Shown here: in pieces, positions 47,339-57,805 of the stretch
Layout: each line of letters begins with the position of its first letter
Position numbering within the stretch: position 1 is the first letter of the stretch
Source: Hyperoodon ampullatus
Lineage: Eukaryota > Chordata > Mammalia > Artiodactyla > Ziphiidae
NCBI GenBank assembly: GCA_949752795.1
Contig: OX457072.1
Coordinates: forward strand, 372,001-436,000
Reading direction: 5' to 3'
Length of the DNA: 64,000 nt
Translations under genes and position numbers: made by a program
The notes under the pieces: model-generated
Database searches by the model: none
The model's input: the letters and a program-made list of their open reading frames with translations, nothing else
What the model was told of the DNA's origin: nothing

Positions 47339-50300
47339 GTAAGTTGGGGCGCCCAGCCCAGGTTTGTGTCCCTACTCTCCTCCCCCGTGTCCCTTGGCTG
47401 CAAGGGCCCTCCGTGTGCCATGTGCGAGCTGAGAGTCCGGACTCTGCCGACACTCGGCTAGGCCTTCTGCTTCCTCTCTGACTCACGCCCGAGTCTGCTA
47501 ACAAGATCCTTTCCCTTTTGGAATCGAGGTTATTTTCTGATCGGTCTTGCAGTAGACACACGAATCTGTCCCCCAGCTTTGATTATGGTAAGTCGGTCTT
47601 GAGGTTTCAAGTTAAACCTCCTGCCCTGGTTTCACGTTAATAGGACAATTACCTGAGACGCACATTTTTCTAAATTGCTGGGTATTCTCTAGTCTGAGTG
47701 CCTGGAAACTTTTACTGTTATTTCTCAGATCTGCCCTGTTACTGTGGTGAGCTTTGTAAAGAGGTGTGAGGCGTGCTCGCTCCTCAAAGAAAGCACCACC
47801 TGAGCACACACGCCACGTGCCTCACCTTTGGCCTCATGAACGAGAGAGGCCTGTCCTTGTCAGAGCCACGTGAAAGCCCCGCAAGTCGCCTGTGGAATCA
47901 CCGAGCCCTGGAGAGAGTGCTGTGTCTGTGCCCTGCTGGTATCCACATCCAGGTGGCAGACATGGGCCAGCTCGTGAGACTGCTGTGAAAGGGGAGGCTC
48001 ACACTTGCAGAACTTTCTGATGGGTTCCCAAAGCGAAATGCCAGCTCTGATGCCAGCCCGAATTTGGAGGCTCCCAGGCTGCTCTCCTGGCCGCTTGCCA
48101 GTCCTGTCCCAGCCCCTCCTGGGCTTGGGGTGTCGGGGGAGAAGCAGCCCTTAACACACTTTCATGTGCACCGGATGTCAGAGTTTGGAGTAAATTGGAA
48201 TGTGGACAAACCTGTGCACAGAACCTTTAAGGATCCCTGGTCTGACTTTGGTTCCAGCTCTGATTCCTGGCCTCACGCATCTCTTGAGAGCAACTCGGTG
48301 ACCCCCGCAGTGCAAACCTTCGTCCGCGGGGCTGGCGCGTGGTGGGGATTGATGTTTGAACCAGGCTGTAGGAGGGCTTATAGACAAGTGTGCCTGATTG
48401 TGTGACAGTACCGTGTAAGTAAGCGTTTGTGGTGGGCCGGGCACCGTGCTGCCCGCTGTCCGCGTGCCGCCTCACCTCCTCCCCAGCATCCCCGTGGGCA
48501 CAGCCCACGCTGCCTGGGAGGCGTCGGGGCAGGCCCGCGGCACGCTCTCTGCCGGATGCAGAGACACCCGCAGGGCGGGGCCGTCGCTCTGCTCACCACC
48601 TGCAGGGTGGCCAGCCCGGGTGGGGCCAGCAGGGGCCTCGTGTGTGGTGCGCTCTCGTGGAGTCCTGCGTTTCACGGGTGGTGAGGCCGCGGTTCCTGGG
48701 ACTGTGGGTGCTTAGGTGACGCTGATGGAGTGGGGCTGCAAACAGGCACTAAAGCCGGCAGATCCGGGTCATCGGAGAACACGTTCCTCTGGAGGGTGCT
48801 GGGGGAATGCTGCTTAAGGAGAACCCAGCAAAGCGAACCCAGCAGAGCGCATGGCTGAACGCCCGGGGACGGTGCCCAGAGCACCTGCCGTCCCTGGGCC
48901 CCCGGCTCCCAGGAGGGTGGCTCTCAGCCACCTGCTCCATCCGGGGACCTGGCAGGAACCCGCATTCACGTGTCGCTTCGGGTGGAGGCAGGCTGTGCCT
49001 CCCCCACAGTAAACTCCCGCTGCTCCTAGAGACGCAAGAGGCGGGCGTGCGGCCCGGTTGGCGAGCGCCTCGGTGACCCTGCATGGCTGCTCTGCTGTCA
49101 GAGGCGAGGCCGGTAGGACTGGGGGGCACCGAGCTCCCCACCCCCCGCTACTGCCCCCCGGTCTACGCCCGGTGGGTTCTCAGGCTTTACGCTGACCTGG
49201 AGGGAAGCAGACACCTTCCTTCCTACCTGTAGGAGAGAGCTCCCGGGGACATCGGCCATGAGGCTCATCTGGATTCTGTCGGTTTTCAGGGTGAGAAGGT
49301 ACATTTGCCAAAATCCAGAGAATCAGATGAGGACTTTCCACGAGAACCGCGGCTCCACTCCCGGAACAAAATGCGCCACTTCCGGTCCGACACACACACG
49401 TGCCTTTAAAATAGAGGCACATTTTACACACACGCGCGCGTTCATATGACTGGCATGTGTGAGTTTGCTGGTGTGATTGTTTTAACTTCTCCGTCTTAAC
49501 TTCCCCCAAATATAAGGTATAGTGTAATGTCCATTTATAAACGATACAGTTATTATCGAAAACTGTAGCTGCCAACCCTGACACTTTAAAAAGAGGGTTT
49601 CTGCGGACTTTTTTTCCAACGCTGAGGCCCGTGCTCGTACCTGGCCGCCTGGGCCCACGCCCGCGCGCAGGTGCGGCCCTCAGAGCCGACACAGCGCGTC
49701 CAGCATCAATCACGGCGTCCTCCCGCCCCTGGGTGGGAACTGCCCTCCCCGGCGTCACTGTCGCCTTCCTGCCGTCGTGGGCTCCATAGAAGCCCTGGGA
49801 GTGACCTTGACGTCTTGGCCACGGGAGGCCTCCCCACTGTCCAGTCGCATCCTCTCCCTCCCTCTCTCCGCCTACCTGGACCGGCGACTCTCAGCCCCCC
49901 TTCACCCGGCGTGCCACCAGGAAAGCCGCAGCTCCCTGCGAGCCATGGTGGGGAGGCCGTGCCTGTCTCGTAGGCGGGAAGACAGGCACCACGGTGAGCT
50001 GGCTTTAGGGCAGCGTCCACATCCCAGACCCATGTGCACGTTTACTGCTTCAGAGTGAGCCGTCTCAAGGCTCGGTGCTTCCACACCGATTCTGCACACA
50101 GACCTGCAGTCTGGACGAGGCTCCACGGGGCAGCAGCTGGTGCCCCAAAGCTGGGCTGGTGTCCCAGGAGGCCCTTCAGTCCCCGGCTGGCTGCTGTGCT
50201 CCTGTCGGCTGGGACCTTCCCGGGCTCTGGTCAGACACCCACGCGGCCTGGACGCCCTCGCAGCATGTGTCTGGGTCCCGAGCCGGGCAGAAGATGGGCC

Positions 50301-51367
50301 CCGGTCCTGACCGAGCCTGGGACACACTCAGTGCCCCTCCCCTCCCACTCTGTTCACGAGAAGCCAGTTGGCCGCCCAGCCTGGACCCAGGGGGAGGGCA
50401 GCGAGGTGCCTGTCGAGGAGCTACAGACGTGCCAGCTTTGGCCATGTTGCCTGACACCCGCCCCCCCCCGCGAGTCCCCTCTGCCAAGACACTAATGGTG
50501 GAGGGGCAAGTTAGCAGTGAGCTCAGTCGCCACAGACGCCCATCAAGTGTCTGGCACAGAGGAGGGCTGAGAGGTACTCTTGACGTTACTCTGCAAGTGG
50601 CAGCAAAGGAGTTTCCGAAAGAACACGTGACCTTCTAGGGCTTCAGTCTCTGATAAAGACCAATAAACCTCTTTATTTTCAGCCCCACCCCCAAAAGAAA
50701 CTGTTCTGAGGTGTGATCCACGGAGACCAGGAGGGCACAGCACACCTTCCCAGCCTGCTCACCTGGGGCCCCTGCCGCCCATGGCTCCACATTCCCGTGT
50801 AGAAATGAAACTTGCCCACAGTTAACCAGTTCCCTAAGATAGCCATCCAACAATGTGAAGGAAGGGCTTTCTGTGGCATAGGAAGAGGTGTTTAGCTCAG
50901 TGTAACTGAGATAAATTACAGTGTAACTGTAATTTCTGGGAGAAATGGGATCCTGTTAAGGAGGGAAGTTTGGGGCAAAGGAAGTCCTTTGACCAGAAGT
51001 GTTGCTCGAGTGGGGAAGTGGGATGCAGCGGCAGGCGTGATGTGTGCCTCCTGCTGGGACGCAGGGCACGGCCCTTCCCATGTGCTTTCCCCCCAGTTTC
51101 TCTCCTAGGACGGCCAGCTGGGAGATGCACGTCCTTGCACCCACTAACAAACATCGATCACAGATATTTTTAAGGTTCTTTTGTAAAAACTAACTTGGCT
51201 ACCAGAAAAAAGCAGTTCCTTCCTTTGCTTTTATTGCAGCCTGTTCTCTCCTCTGGAGAGGGGTCAGGGCCAGGGAAGGGCCTCCTGCTGTCTTTGGTGT
51301 CCTGAGCCGATGGGAACTGCATGCCCAGGGCTGTTTGCTTTAACCAGCCTGCCTCTTATCCCTGCAG
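47339..51367 (+). other. SPIDR: SPIDR last intron (4.0 kb)
   Basis: GC-rich and apparently free of SINE and L1 copies, in contrast to the earlier introns. Many overlapping chance frames occur on both strands (48,060-50,640), none with a domain. A short CA/CG alternating run is at 49,385-49,442. Confidence 0.7.
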
Positions 51368-51532
51368 AGTTACGAGGTGAGGAGTGTCCTCGGAAAGGAG
51401 GTGGGGCCGATAACCTGTTTCGTCCGGTCCATCACCACCCGCCCGGCCAGCTGCGTGGGATTGGAGGAGGTGGAACTCCTGAGCGAGGAGGGAGCCTCTT
51501 CAGCACACCGGTGGCAGCCGCAGGATCCGTGA
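51368..51532 (+). CDS. SPIDR: SPIDR terminal coding exon
   Basis: The acceptor CTCTTATCCCTGCAG is followed by 54 codons and TGA (51530-51532). The peptide runs SYEVRSVLGKEVGPITCFVR, SITTRPASCVGLEEVELLSE and EGASSAHRWQPQDP. The LEEVELLS block is the conserved end of SPIDR. The last residues look longer than the human end as I remember it (see findings). Confidence 0.93.
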   Translation, partial: SYEVRSVLGKEVGPITCFVRSITTRPASCVGLEEVELLSEEGASSAHRWQPQDP

Positions 51533-52779
51533 ACTTTACACAGTGGCTCCGAGTGGTGATGGTTCGGTAGTTATTTGTTAACTCTAGGCAGAGTGAATGT
51601 ACTTTATGATCTTGAAGTGGAACTTCAGTTAGGGCAAATGTTAGTAAAATGGCTTTGTAAACTGTAAATCAAAGTACTTCTTTCTGCGATGATATATATT
51701 TTTATTGCCTTTCTGCAAATTTAGGAACACGATAGAGCTTAAATAAGCTTGAGGTTTTCATTTTGTATTTGCCTTAGACAATATATAGTAGAAAAAGTTT
51801 TGTTCTACTGTAATTCTAAAGTGTTCAAATTTTACAATGATTCAACGTGTTTTTCTTATATTTAACATTTCCCCAAAGAATTACCCTGCCGAGTGTAAAC
51901 CTTTGTCCTCTATTGTCATATTACTGCTGCACAGTCAGTGTCCAGCCTAAGCGTTCTGCAGTTCAGTATTTTTTGGAAAATGTTCTGGGGAACTATGTCA
52001 GAGGTAAAACTGTTTCCCATAATGTAGAGATAAAGTGACTGGCCTGATGATAGCTCCTTACGGAGAGACTGACAGGTCTGGTTAGTCCTGCCGGGCACTG
52101 CACAGGATTACGCGGCCGCAGGAGAGCTGGGTAATCGTTCACCTTGTTGGCAGAGATCTGAGTTAAAAGTAAAACCATGGATTAATTATCTCTGGACACT
52201 AAAGATTTTGCGTTTCCTCCCTTATGACAGTATAATCATGACAGGCCACGGTTAACTAATTACATAACACAGACGTAGCAGCCAAGAGCAAAGAAGGCTG
52301 CCTAGTACCCACTCTCGTGGGGGAAAGGCAACGGCTTTCTTTATTCGTCCAGATTAAGCCTTGAAGCATTACCAGTGCCGGCAAGGCAGCCGCTTTTAAG
52401 TAGCTTTGTGACCGTCCTTTCCATCTCCTGTATGACTTGTGTACTTTATGCACTTTGAAAATCTACTTGAAGCTGTCTACAGGACGGAGGAAAGTGAAAG
52501 CAAATCCCACGAAAGCCAAAATGAGTGGGACGGGTTTTCGGATAACCTGAGCCCTCCTCTCCCTGCCTCCGACTCGAGGTGGGACCCGCTCCGGCCGGTT
52601 TCCGACACGTTTCCGGGGCGCCTTCCACCCGAGCGGGTCTCGCTCGGCAAGTTAACCGGCACGTCCGCAGGTGGAGTTTGGCCTGTTGGAGAAGCAAAGC
52701 GACGGTCTTCCAGGAACCCGGCCCCGGGGCGCACACCAGCCAGACGCGCCCTCCCCGGCGCAGGAATCAAGGTGGGTCT
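51533..52779. other. SPIDR 3' UTR and SPIDR-CEBPD gap
   Basis: About 1.25 kb between the SPIDR stop and the CEBPD polyadenylation signal. No canonical AATAAA was seen on the plus strand. The variant AGTAAA at 51643-51648 is a candidate SPIDR polyadenylation signal, with low certainty. AT-rich to about 52,440, then GC-rich as the CpG island begins. The open frame 52439-52903 (+) has no domain. Confidence 0.5.
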
Positions 52780-52787
52780 AACACGCC

Positions 52788-52793
52788 TTTATT
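52788..52793 (-). terminator. CEBPD: CEBPD polyadenylation signal
   Basis: AATAAA on the minus strand (TTTATT on the plus), about 255 bases downstream of the CEBPD stop, in an AT-rich 3' UTR that also carries AAAGACTGAGCATGCTCAC-type text. This is the expected place for the CEBPD mRNA end. Confidence 0.8.
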
Positions 52794-53046
52794 CTTACAA
52801 ATACTGTAAAAATCAGTATAAAAAAGTGAGCATGCTCAGTCTTTTCCTCGTATCTACAGTACAAAGGTTTGTCCGAATAGTCTCTTTTACGAATGTACCT
52901 TAGCTGCCTCCTCGGGCGTAGGATGCAGAGAAGCTGCCGTCACAGTAACTTAGGGTCCACGCGGCAGCTGTCCGAGTCCCGGCCCAGCCCGGGGGTCCGG
53001 CCCGGCGGTTCCAGGCACTGCGGCCGCAGCCCGCACGCCCCCCGCG

Positions 53047-53817
53047 TCACCGCGCGTCCGCCGCCCCCGCGCCGGGCAAGAAGGGCGCGCCGGGCAGCTG
53101 CTTGAAGAAGCGCCGGAGGCCGGCCAGGTCCCGCGTGAGCTGCTCCACGCGCTGCTGTAGCTTCTCGTTCTCGGCCGAAAGCTCCACCAGCTTCTGCTGC
53201 ATCTCCTGGTTGCGCCGCTTGGCCTTGTCGCGGCTCTTGCGCACGGCGATGTTGTTGCGCTCGCGCCGCTGCCGGTACTCGGGGCTGCCGCGGTCCGGGC
53301 CCCGCTTGCCCGCTGCCTTGTCGCGCGCCGCCCCGGGAGCTGAGGGCGCGGGGCTGCGGCGCGGCGGCTCGGGCGACGCGGGCGGCGTGGGCTGCGCGGC
53401 GGCCGCCAGGCTCACCACCGTTTGCGCGCACGCGGCCACCTGCGCGGGCAGCAGCGAGCCGGGCGCGTCGCCGTCGCCCCAGTCGGGCTCGCGCTTGAGC
53501 GGTCGCGGCGCGGGGCCGGGGCCCGCGGGGCGCGCGGGTCCCCCGGGCAGCAGCTCCAGGGCGCCCGCCTTGTGGTTGCTGTTGAAGAGGTCGGCAAAGA
53601 GCTCGTCGTGGCACAGCTCCAGGGTGGGCACGGCGGCCATGGAGTCGATGTAGGCGCTGAAGTCGATAGCGCTCTCGTCGTCGTACATGGCGGGCGCGGC
53701 CGGCTCGGCTCCGCGACCCAGCTTCCCCGCGCGGCCGGGCTCGTAGAAGGCGGCGGGCTCCGCAGTCCAGGGCGCGCCGCGCGCCGGGCCGTCCAGGCTG
53801 AAGAGCGCGGCGCTCAT
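53047..53817 (-). CDS. CEBPD: CEBPD, CCAAT/enhancer-binding protein delta
   Basis: Intronless bZIP transcription factor of acute-phase, inflammatory and adipogenic responses; it acts in the nucleus as homo- or heterodimers with other C/EBPs on CCAAT-type sites. The 256 residues start MSAALFSLDGPARGAPW. The transactivation part AIDFSAYIDSMAAVPTLELC is at 50-69 and DELFADLFNSNHKAG at 71-85. A sumoylation-type site LKREPD has its lysine at 108. The proline-rich hinge is 141-163, the basic region RRERNNIAVRKSRDKAKRR is about 184-202, and the zipper leucines are at 213, 220, 227 and 234 with Met206. It is about 13 residues shorter than human (269), from losses in Ala/Gly/Pro runs; no domain is affected. 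The start has a strong context (GCCGCC before ATG, then A-G-C). It faces SPIDR tail to tail. Confidence 0.97.
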   Translation of the reverse strand: MSAALFSLDGPARGAPWTAEPAAFYEPGRAGKLGRGAEPAAPAMYDDESAIDFSAYIDSMAAVPTLELCHDELFADLFNSNHKAGALELLPGGPARPAGPGPAPRPLKREPDWGDGDAPGSLLPAQVAACAQTVVSLAAAAQPTPPASPEPPRRSPAPSAPGAARDKAAGKRGPDRGSPEYRQRRERNNIAVRKSRDKAKRRNQEMQQKLVELSAENEKLQQRVEQLTRDLAGLRRFFKQLPGAPFLPGAGAADAR

Positions 53818-53839
53818 GGCGGCGTCGGGCCGACGGCGA

Positions 53840-54030
53840 GCGCGGTCCCCGGGCGGGCCGGGCGCCGCCTTTTCTAGCCGGACTGACGCGCACGCCCCGC
53901 CCCGCCCCGGCCGAGGACCGCGGGACCCCCGCCCGCGCGCCTCCCCCGTGCTTCCTGCCCGCCGGCCCGGCCCGCGCAGCGCTGCCGGGAACGACCCTCC
54001 CTCGGCCGCGCCTCCTCCTTCCTGCTGGTG
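53840..54030 (-). promoter_or_regulatory. CEBPD: CEBPD proximal promoter
   Basis: On the minus strand a TATA-like TAGAAAAG lies at 53870-53877, about 55 bases before the start codon. GC boxes (CCGCCCC type) are at 53893-53909, a CRE-like half site (CGCGTCA) at 53884-53890, and a STAT-like TTCCCGGCA at 53983-53991. CEBPD is known to be induced through STAT3, Sp1 and CREB-type elements; which of these sites is used here is inference. Confidence 0.55.
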
Positions 54031-54361
54031 GGTCGGGGCCTCCGCGCCCGCGGAGTCGGGGCGGAACCAGAACGGCGCCCGGGCCAGCGCGCGGACTAGG
54101 GCCCGGGGGCGCTCCCCCGCGGCTTCAGGGAATTAGGGTCTCGCGGCTTCCCGATCGCAGGGATGGCGTGGTTGGAGACGCTGCCCCGCGGGGTTCCTCC
54201 GGGTCCGGGGGGCGCTCTCCAACCCCGCGCGCCTAGGGCCGGGGGAAGCTGGGAACCACGAGTGCGCGAGAGCTCCGCGCCCCCGGAAAGCCCACGAGCG
54301 CCCGGGGGCTCCACGCTTAGCGCCCCGCGAGCCCCGCGCCCCCGACGCTGCTTCCAGGGAC

Positions 54362-56299
54362 ACTAGAGCAGTGCCATCTTGCGGTGATGTCTTACTTCAG
54401 TCCTGTCTTTAGTTCCAGGCTCTTTTTTTTATGCTGTTCAGTATTCCAAAAAGAAGTGCCTTTGGATCCAGAGCAATGGGGTAGGTCCCCTTTAGGAGAA
54501 AAATAAGGTTTATACTAGCAGCTCTGACAAGGTGTTAACTTGCTAGCTCTTCACATTGTAAAATGCAGGAAAAGACTGAACTGGCTTTGTTGGTTAACGT
54601 TTCCTACAATTTGGGGTCAGGCATTTCGGGTCAGTTCTATTTTTCACATCACCGTCCCTGTTCAGACTTGGTCTCTGTCCACATCCTTTCTCATTTCGTT
54701 GCTTCCCAACACCAAGCGCTCCACAAGCTCCACAGTATTCCAGAGGTGACTTCTGATGACGGCACCATGGGATACTGAATAGGTTTTCTAGAAGGACAGA
54801 CATACTACGGTAGAATTACTCAGGGGCCGTGATGTGGATGTCACACGATTAATTATCTATTAAAGGTAAAACCCAGGAACACGTAGAGTGTGGTTCATGG
54901 ACACCCAGAGGAAAGACATCTATTTTGGAAGCCATGAAAACACTACTAAAGCCCTCTCCAGTCAGGGAATGCAAAATAAATACACAGAGAACCATATTCT
55001 CATGAAAATAATTCAGTGAGATGGCTAGTAGATTCAGATGTCAAATTGGGATTGAGCTTGAAAGAGATGCTACGCCCATCTTCTTTTCAGTGTATTAACT
55101 ACTAATGATAATGTTTAAAGAGTTTTCTTCCCTTCTACTGAAAAAGAAAGGAGAGGTCGTAGACCAACAAAGTAGAGATTTGTTATGACGTTTAACGGCA
55201 AGTGAAAGACTATTAAAAATACAATAAAACAATTTAAAGTTTAGCTTCTGTGACAGCAGTTGTCCACAGTCATTTCTTGAATGTCTCCACTTAACTGTCT
55301 TTTCCTAACTCTGTTAATTTATCCGAGATAAATACGAAGTTGGTCATGATTCCTCATTGTTAGGAATCTTGAGCCTGTGTTGTTCTGAGGAGAACTGTCT
55401 AAAGGAAACAGTCAAATAAGAAAGTATTCCTTAAAAACGTTGGAGCCTTGGATTCACCCGTGTTTATGAGGACGTTGCTATGTTGAGCTTAGCTGAGTTG
55501 TTCAAATGCAGCACTTCATGTGGACTTTCTAAACACATCCGTCCTTTAGAAATTCAGGAGGCTGGACGTGCTCTAGCTGTGGGACACTGTCAGGGTTAGG
55601 AAATCGGGCCGGCTCATTCATAACACGAAGGGGCCATACCTCAGTCCTCACGAGGGACCACTTCCGGATGTTTCATACGGTGCAAGATATGGGGCAACAA
55701 CAGTTCGCCACGTGAAAGTCTGGAACAGTGAAAATGTTTTTGATCAGTGCCAGTGTCAAGAGGAGAGAAATTGTGACTTTAGCGCCCTCTTCAGATGATG
55801 ATTCTCAACTATCAGATTAGATACTTTTGTTCGCCTTCTGGCTCAGGAATAATTTTAACTGTATGATATGTTCTCGTGTTTTGTGTCAGACAATAGTGAG
55901 GTTACAAATATAGGCTTTTCGGATAAACCTGATTTCCAGTATTTTGTGTGTGTGTGTGTGAAAGGAAATATAAGGGCCAAAATAATAAAGCCCCTGGGTA
56001 TTAGGGTCACACATCCTCGGCACTGCTAAAGCCTGTGTATTTTACTAAGAACCTACTGTGGTGGGTAGAAAATTCTGCATTCACTTCAGCCTCTGGAATT
56101 TAAGAGACAGATCCCCCAGATTACAAAGTAGCCAGAGCTGAAAACAGTTATTTGATTCTGTGAGTCAGGTGTCCAACCTGCCATACACTTGCGCATGTTC
56201 CCAGTAATAAAACACAAGGAGGAGCGATTTGCCTTCCCAGCCTGTTATTCTGGTGAAGTGGATTCAGTCTCTCAGGCACACCTGTCAGCCCTGCCACAG
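54362..56299. other. Intergenic DNA upstream of CEBPD
   Basis: About 1.9 kb of AT-rich sequence without a recognisable gene or young transposon. The small open frames at 54540-54803 overlap on both strands and show no domain. A short (TG) run is at 55,943-55,961. It could hold CEBPD enhancers, but I see no specific site. Confidence 0.6.
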
Positions 56300-57389
56300 C
56301 TCATTGGTATTTTGCTAGGAATGGTGCTGAATTTGTAGATTGCCTTGGGTAGTATGGTCATTTTAACAATACTGATTCTTCGAATCTGAGAACAAGGTAC
56401 ATCTTTCCATCTGTTTGCATCATCATCAAATTCTTTCATCAACGTCTTTTCAGATTATATGCCTTTTGCCTCCTTAGGTAGGTTTATTCCTAAGTATTTT
56501 ATTCTTTTTGATGTGATGGTAAATGGGATTGTTTCTTTAATTTCTCTTTCTGAGATTTCATTGTTAGTGTATAGAACTGTAACAGATTTCCATATATTTA
56601 TTTTGTATCCTGTAACTTTACCAGATTCTTTGGTGAGCTCTAGTAGTTTTCTGGTGGCATCTTTAGGATTTTCTATGTATAGCATCGTGTCATTAGCAAA
56701 CAGTGACAGTTTTGCTTCTTCCTTTCCTATTTGGATCCTTTCTTTTCTTTTTCTTCTCTGATTGCATTGGGTAGGACTTCCAAAACTATGTTGAATAAAA
56801 GTGGTGAGAGTGGGCATCCTTGTCTTGTTCCTCATCTTAGAGGGAATGCTTTCATATTCTCATAGTTGAGTGTGATGTTAGCTGTGGGTTTGTCACATAT
56901 GGCCTTTATTATGTTGAGGTAGGTTCCCTCTATGCCCGCTTTCTGGAGAGTTTTATCATAAATGGGTGTTGAATTTTATCAATCTTTTTATGCATCTACT
57001 GAGATGATCATATGGTTTTTATTCTTCAATTTGTTAACGTGGTGTACCACGTTGATTTGTGGATATTGAGAAATCCTCGTATCCCTGGAATAAATCCCAC
57101 TTGATCATGGTGTATGACCTTTTCAATATATTGTTGAATATGGTTTGCTGGTATTTTGCATCTGTGTTCATCAGTGATACTGGTTTTGTGATGTGTTTGT
57201 CTGGTTTTGGTGTCAGGGTGATGGTGGCCTCATAGAATGGGTTCGGAAGTGTTTCTTCCTCTGCAATTGTTAGGAATAGTTTCAGAAGGATAGGTGTTAA
57301 CTCTTCTCTAAATGTTTGGTAGAATTTGCCTGTGAAGCCATCTGGTCCTGGACTTTTATTTGTTGGGAGTTTTTATTTTTTATTTATTC

Positions 57390-57805
57390 ATTTTCTTAAA
57401 TTTATTTTTTTGGCTGCATTGGGTCTTCGTTGCTGTGCTAGGGCTTTCTCTAGTTGCGGCGAGCGGGGGCTACTGTTCATTGCAGTGCACAGGCTTGCGG
57501 TGGCTTCTCTTGTTGTGGAGCATGGGCTCTAGGCGCACGGGCTTCAGTAGTTGCAGCATGTGGGCTCAGTAGTTGTGGCACGTGGGCCCTAGAGTGCGTG
57601 AGCTTCATTAGTCGTGGTGCCTGGGCTCTAGGGCGTGTGGGCTTTAGTAGTTGTGGCTCGTGGGCTCTAGAACACAGGCTCAGTAGTTGTGGCGCATGGC
57701 TTAGTTGCTCCGCGGTATGTGGGCTCTTCCCAGATGAGGGATTGAACCTGTGTCCCCTGCATTAACAGGTGGATTCTTAACCACTGGGCCACCAGGGAAG
57801 TCCCT
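57390..57805 (-). mobile_element. Long-form CHR SINE (reverse) inside L1
   Basis: Plus-strand TTGGCTGCATTGGGTCTTCG, GGCGAGCGGGGGCTACTG, several GTGGGCTCTAG / CAGTAGTTGTGGC units, ending CACCAGGGAAGTCCC. It is flanked loosely by GAGTTTTTA (57367-57375 and 57811-57819). The central unit is repeated more times than in the copies at 27,135 and 32,308, making it about 415 bp. Confidence 0.88.

Larger units (their letters stand above)
1..51650 (+). other. SPIDR: SPIDR gene, 3' half (ten coding exons)
   Basis: SPIDR is a nuclear scaffold for homologous recombination that brings the BLM helicase and RAD51 together at breaks (established knowledge). Ten exons with AG/GT borders join in phase to one open frame of 402 codons plus stop, about the C-terminal 45% of a protein of roughly 915 residues. 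Recognition rests on the predicted peptides, for example VCLLVQDALGLF, THLPPPSFCYILTAHPNLGQ, CSFYARVIYQRPQ, VNSICSVQ and LLQRSISSLLRFAACEDG. The part seen corresponds to the conserved C-terminal region (Pfam DUF4503, from memory), which includes a Cys4 zinc-ribbon-like motif. Introns are repeat-rich and up to 19.9 kb. The gene's 5' end is outside the window, and the 3' end is placed only approximately. The next gene, CEBPD, is convergent. Confidence 0.93.
52590..54360. promoter_or_regulatory. CpG island over CEBPD
   Basis: Very dense CpG from about 52,590 to 54,360, covering the whole CEBPD coding region and promoter. It ends abruptly near 54,362, where the composition returns to AT-rich. Typical of a constitutively unmethylated promoter island; the limits are estimated by eye. 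Confidence 0.85.

Noticed and set aside
50075..50638. 187-codon plus-strand open frame in the last SPIDR intron.
   Set aside because: The GC-rich region has several overlapping frames; exon I and the last exon join directly in phase 0.
53102..53877. Plus-strand open frames antisense to CEBPD (53102-53653 and 53422-53877).
   Set aside because: They are mirror frames of a high-GC coding exon, with no domain and no independent signal.
52940..53893. A 317-codon minus-strand open frame covering all of CEBPD in another frame.
   Set aside because: It is an Arg/Ala/Pro-rich product of GC-rich DNA. Its first ATG lies upstream of the likely transcription start, and the CEBPD frame has the real domains.
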